From: Actinomycetes bacterium
Lineage (GTDB): Bacteria > Actinomycetota > Acidimicrobiia > Acidimicrobiales > Bog-793
Length of the DNA: 32,137 nt
Assembly: GCA_021785095.1 (NCBI GenBank)
Contig: JAJYGM010000745.1
Location: 1 to 32,137 of the forward strand
Direction: 5' to 3'
Shown: piece after piece, positions 30,521 through 32,137 of the stretch
How the letters are laid out: the number at the start of each line of letters is the position of its first letter
Numbering within the stretch: the stretch's first letter is position 1
The notes under the pieces: model-generated
Database searches by the model: none
Seen by the model: the letters and a program-made list of their open reading frames with translations, nothing else
What the model was told of the DNA's origin: nothing
Made by a program: the position numbers and the translations under genes

Positions 30521-31795
30521 GTGAGCGCCGCGGTAATCGAAGTGCGGGAGGTGTCGAAGCGCTTCCGCCTCTACCAGGAGAAGTACACGTCGCTGAAGGA
30601 GCGCCTCCTCCATGCGGGCCGCGTGCCCTACAGCGACTTCTGGGCCCTCCGTGACATCGAGATCGACGTCGCGCCGGGCGAGACGCTCGGCATCCTCGGT
30701 CGCAACGGATGCGGCAAGTCGACACTGCTCAAGTGCATCGCCGGGATCCTGAAGCCGACGAACGGGGAGATCCGCCTCCGTGGGAACCTGGCCGCCATGC
30801 TCGAGCTCGGAGCCGGCTTCCAGCCCGAGCTGTCCGGGCGCGAGAACATCTACCTGAACGCCTCGTTGCTCGGGATGCCGAGACGGGAGATCGACAAGCG
30901 TTTCGACGAGATCGTGGCCTTCGCAGAGCTCGAGGAGTTCATCGACAACCAGGTCCGCTTCTACTCCTCGGGCATGTACGTGAGGCTCGGCTTCGCGGTC
31001 GCCGTCAACGTCGACCCGCACATCCTGCTCGTCGACGAGGTGCTCGCTGTCGGTGACGAGCGCTTCCAGCAAAAGTGCATGCAGCGGATCCACGACTTCC
31101 AGAACGAGGGCCGCACCATCGTCGTGGTCTCGCACGCCGCCGACACGATGCGCCAGCTCTGCAATCGCGTCATGGTGATGGACGCCGGGCAGATAGTCAC
31201 GGTGGCGCCGCCGGGCGAGGCCATCCGCAGTTTCCGGGAGGTCCTGCTCGACCTCGGGGAGAACACCGCCGCGATCCCCCCAGTCGCGCCGCAGGAGCCC
31301 GCCACCGACGGCACGGTGGCGGCGGCCCAGCTGGACGGGGTGGTGCAGCCGGCGGCTCCGCAACCGCCGGTGCGCAAGGTCCGGCTCTCCGGTGCACGGG
31401 TGGAGACCACGACCGACCGTCCCCACCTGTACCCGGGCGAACCTGCCTGCGTGGTCGTCGAGGCGGACGTGACCGAGCCCCTGCACGGTGTCGCGCTCGG
31501 CTGCTCGGTTTGGGGCTCGAACGGCTCCCTCATCTTCGACCGCGACGGGGAAGCGATGACGCTCCCGGCGGGACGCTCGACCTTGAGGTTCCGCTTCGCC
31601 AGCATCCCGTTGCTCGACGGCTCGTACAGCGTCAACCTGCGAGTGCAGGACCCGGGAGGCGGAGCGGTCCATGCCCGGCTCGAGCCGGCGGTGAGCCTCG
31701 TCGTCGAGAACCCGGGAACGTCCACCGGCATGGTCGCGCTGCCTCTCAGCCTCGAGATCGAGCACGAGCACCGGCCCGGGGACCCGCCCGCATGA
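30521..31795 (+). CDS. wzt: ABC transporter ATPase with C-terminal Wzt-type carbohydrate-binding domain
   Basis: A 424-aa ATPase. Walker A is GRNGCGKST (residues 60-68), the signature is the Wzt-type YSSGM (148-152), Walker B is ILLVDE (168-173) and the switch His is in VVSHAAD (205). After the ATPase domain and a Pro/Ala-rich linker (about 245-285), the last 140 residues form a beta-sandwich (YPGEPACVVVEADV, GCSVWGSNGSLIFDRDG, PLLDGSYSVNLRVQD). These match the C-terminal domain of Wzt proteins that recognise the capped end of a polysaccharide. The start is GTG at 30521; a GTG at 30510 in the same word GTGAGCGCC leads to a stop after four codons. It overlaps the next gene by 4 bp (ATGA). The exporter is expected to act at the cytoplasmic face. 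Confidence 0.93.
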   Translation: MSAAVIEVREVSKRFRLYQEKYTSLKERLLHAGRVPYSDFWALRDIEIDVAPGETLGILGRNGCGKSTLLKCIAGILKPTNGEIRLRGNLAAMLELGAGFQPELSGRENIYLNASLLGMPRREIDKRFDEIVAFAELEEFIDNQVRFYSSGMYVRLGFAVAVNVDPHILLVDEVLAVGDERFQQKCMQRIHDFQNEGRTIVVVSHAADTMRQLCNRVMVMDAGQIVTVAPPGEAIRSFREVLLDLGENTAAIPPVAPQEPATDGTVAAAQLDGVVQPAAPQPPVRKVRLSGARVETTTDRPHLYPGEPACVVVEADVTEPLHGVALGCSVWGSNGSLIFDRDGEAMTLPAGRSTLRFRFASIPLLDGSYSVNLRVQDPGGGAVHARLEPAVSLVVENPGTSTGMVALPLSLEIEHEHRPGDPPA

Positions 31796-32137
31796 CGGTC
31801 GTGCCGCCGACGCTGTTCGGCGAGATCAGCACCGAGGCAGATCGGATCCGTGCGGACGGCACGCTTCCCGCCGGGTACGAGGCCGAGCTGCGCGGCGCCT
31901 TCGAGGACATCGCGGCGGACCCGCATGCCCTCGAGGCCGAGGTCGCCCGTCAGGCGTCGCTGGCCGCTCGGAGCGGAGCTCGCTCGGCAACGATGGCGCA
32001 CCGTGCTGCAGGCAAGGCGATGCGCGTGACCCGCCGGGCTGCGGGCGCCGCGAGGCGGCGTGCCGGTCCGCATCTTCGCACCGTCGAACGGCGAGGCGAC
32101 GAGCGTGCGAGTCGCTCGCTCGAAGTCGCGGCGGCCG
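31792..32137 (+). CDS. Partial gene coupled to wzt, product unknown
   Basis: An open frame from ATG at 31792 (overlapping the wzt stop as ATGA) runs to the right edge without a stop, covering 115 codons. It opens MTVVPPTLFGEISTEADRI and then has an acidic, helical stretch (YEAELRGAFEDIAADPHALE). Later it becomes very Arg/Ala-rich (MRVTRRAAGAARRRAGPHLR). I do not recognise a domain in the visible part. Its position after wzt suggests a role in the exported glycan; chain-capping methyltransferases or kinases are often found in such loci, but nothing visible proves this. Confidence 0.75.
   Translation, partial: MTVVPPTLFGEISTEADRIRADGTLPAGYEAELRGAFEDIAADPHALEAEVARQASLAARSGARSATMAHRAAGKAMRVTRRAAGAARRRAGPHLRTVERRGDERASRSLEVAAA

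Noticed and set aside
30510..30524. GTG at 30510 as the wzt start
   Set aside because: It reads four codons and stops (GTG AGC GCC AGG TGA). The same word GTGAGCGCC at 30521 opens the correct frame.
30350..31771. A 473-codon open frame antisense to the permease end and wzt
   Set aside because: The composition (His, Arg, Asp, Val) is a shadow of the ABC ATPase. The plus strand has a complete ATPase and beta-sandwich domain.

Overview
The window comes from a GC-rich, high-coding-density bacterium, most likely an actinobacterium and plausibly of the class Acidimicrobiia. This is an inference. It rests on the GC-rich codon use, the mycobacterial-type gene set (an Eis-like acetyltransferase, a lysine 6-aminotransferase very close to mycobacterial Lat, an actinobacterial-type hopanoid-locus aminotransferase), frequent leaderless promoters, and an exported protein with repeats of the GYW...G.V..FGDA type that I associate with Acidimicrobiia. 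No rRNA, CRISPR array, phage gene or insertion sequence was seen. Nearly every base lies in or next to a gene.

Layout. Bases 85-2647 hold ispG (isoprenoid biosynthesis) and an Eis-like acetyltransferase. Bases 2669-7215 (minus strand) hold a coupled pair, a YhaO/SbcD-like phosphoesterase and a YhaN-like SMC/Rad50-type ATPase, probably a DNA-end-processing complex. Bases 7310-10673 hold a VOC-fold protein, a crotonase and a ThDP-dependent enzyme. Bases 10684-13658 (minus) hold the lysine catabolic pair lat and a piperideine-6-carboxylate-dehydrogenase-like ALDH. Divergent from lat, 13734-17258 hold a hopanoid-type aminotransferase, an HpnA-type epimerase and a lipoprotein with an alpha/beta-hydrolase fold that has lost its catalytic Ser and His. 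Bases 17248-18752 hold an Lrp/AsnC regulator divergent from a phenylalanine hydroxylase, with two palindromes between them. A class-C-type serine hydrolase, tRNA-Leu(UAG) and a stand-alone clpP follow.

From about 20.8 kb to the right edge the window is mainly a cell-surface polysaccharide region. It contains a GT2 glycosyltransferase coupled to clpP, a large secreted FG-GAP/GYW-repeat protein, a GT4 glycosyltransferase with a coupled protein of unknown function, a double-GT4 protein preceded by a small coiled-coil protein, and a Wzm/Wzt-type ABC exporter whose ATPase carries a C-terminal beta-sandwich of the Wzt carbohydrate-binding type. A truncated gene is coupled to wzt at the right edge.

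Two features recur through the window. First, seven genes start exactly 7 nt after a TANNNT -10 element (an eighth has 6 nt), which implies leaderless mRNAs and fixes several start codons. Second, many gene pairs are joined by 4-bp NTGA stop/start overlaps.
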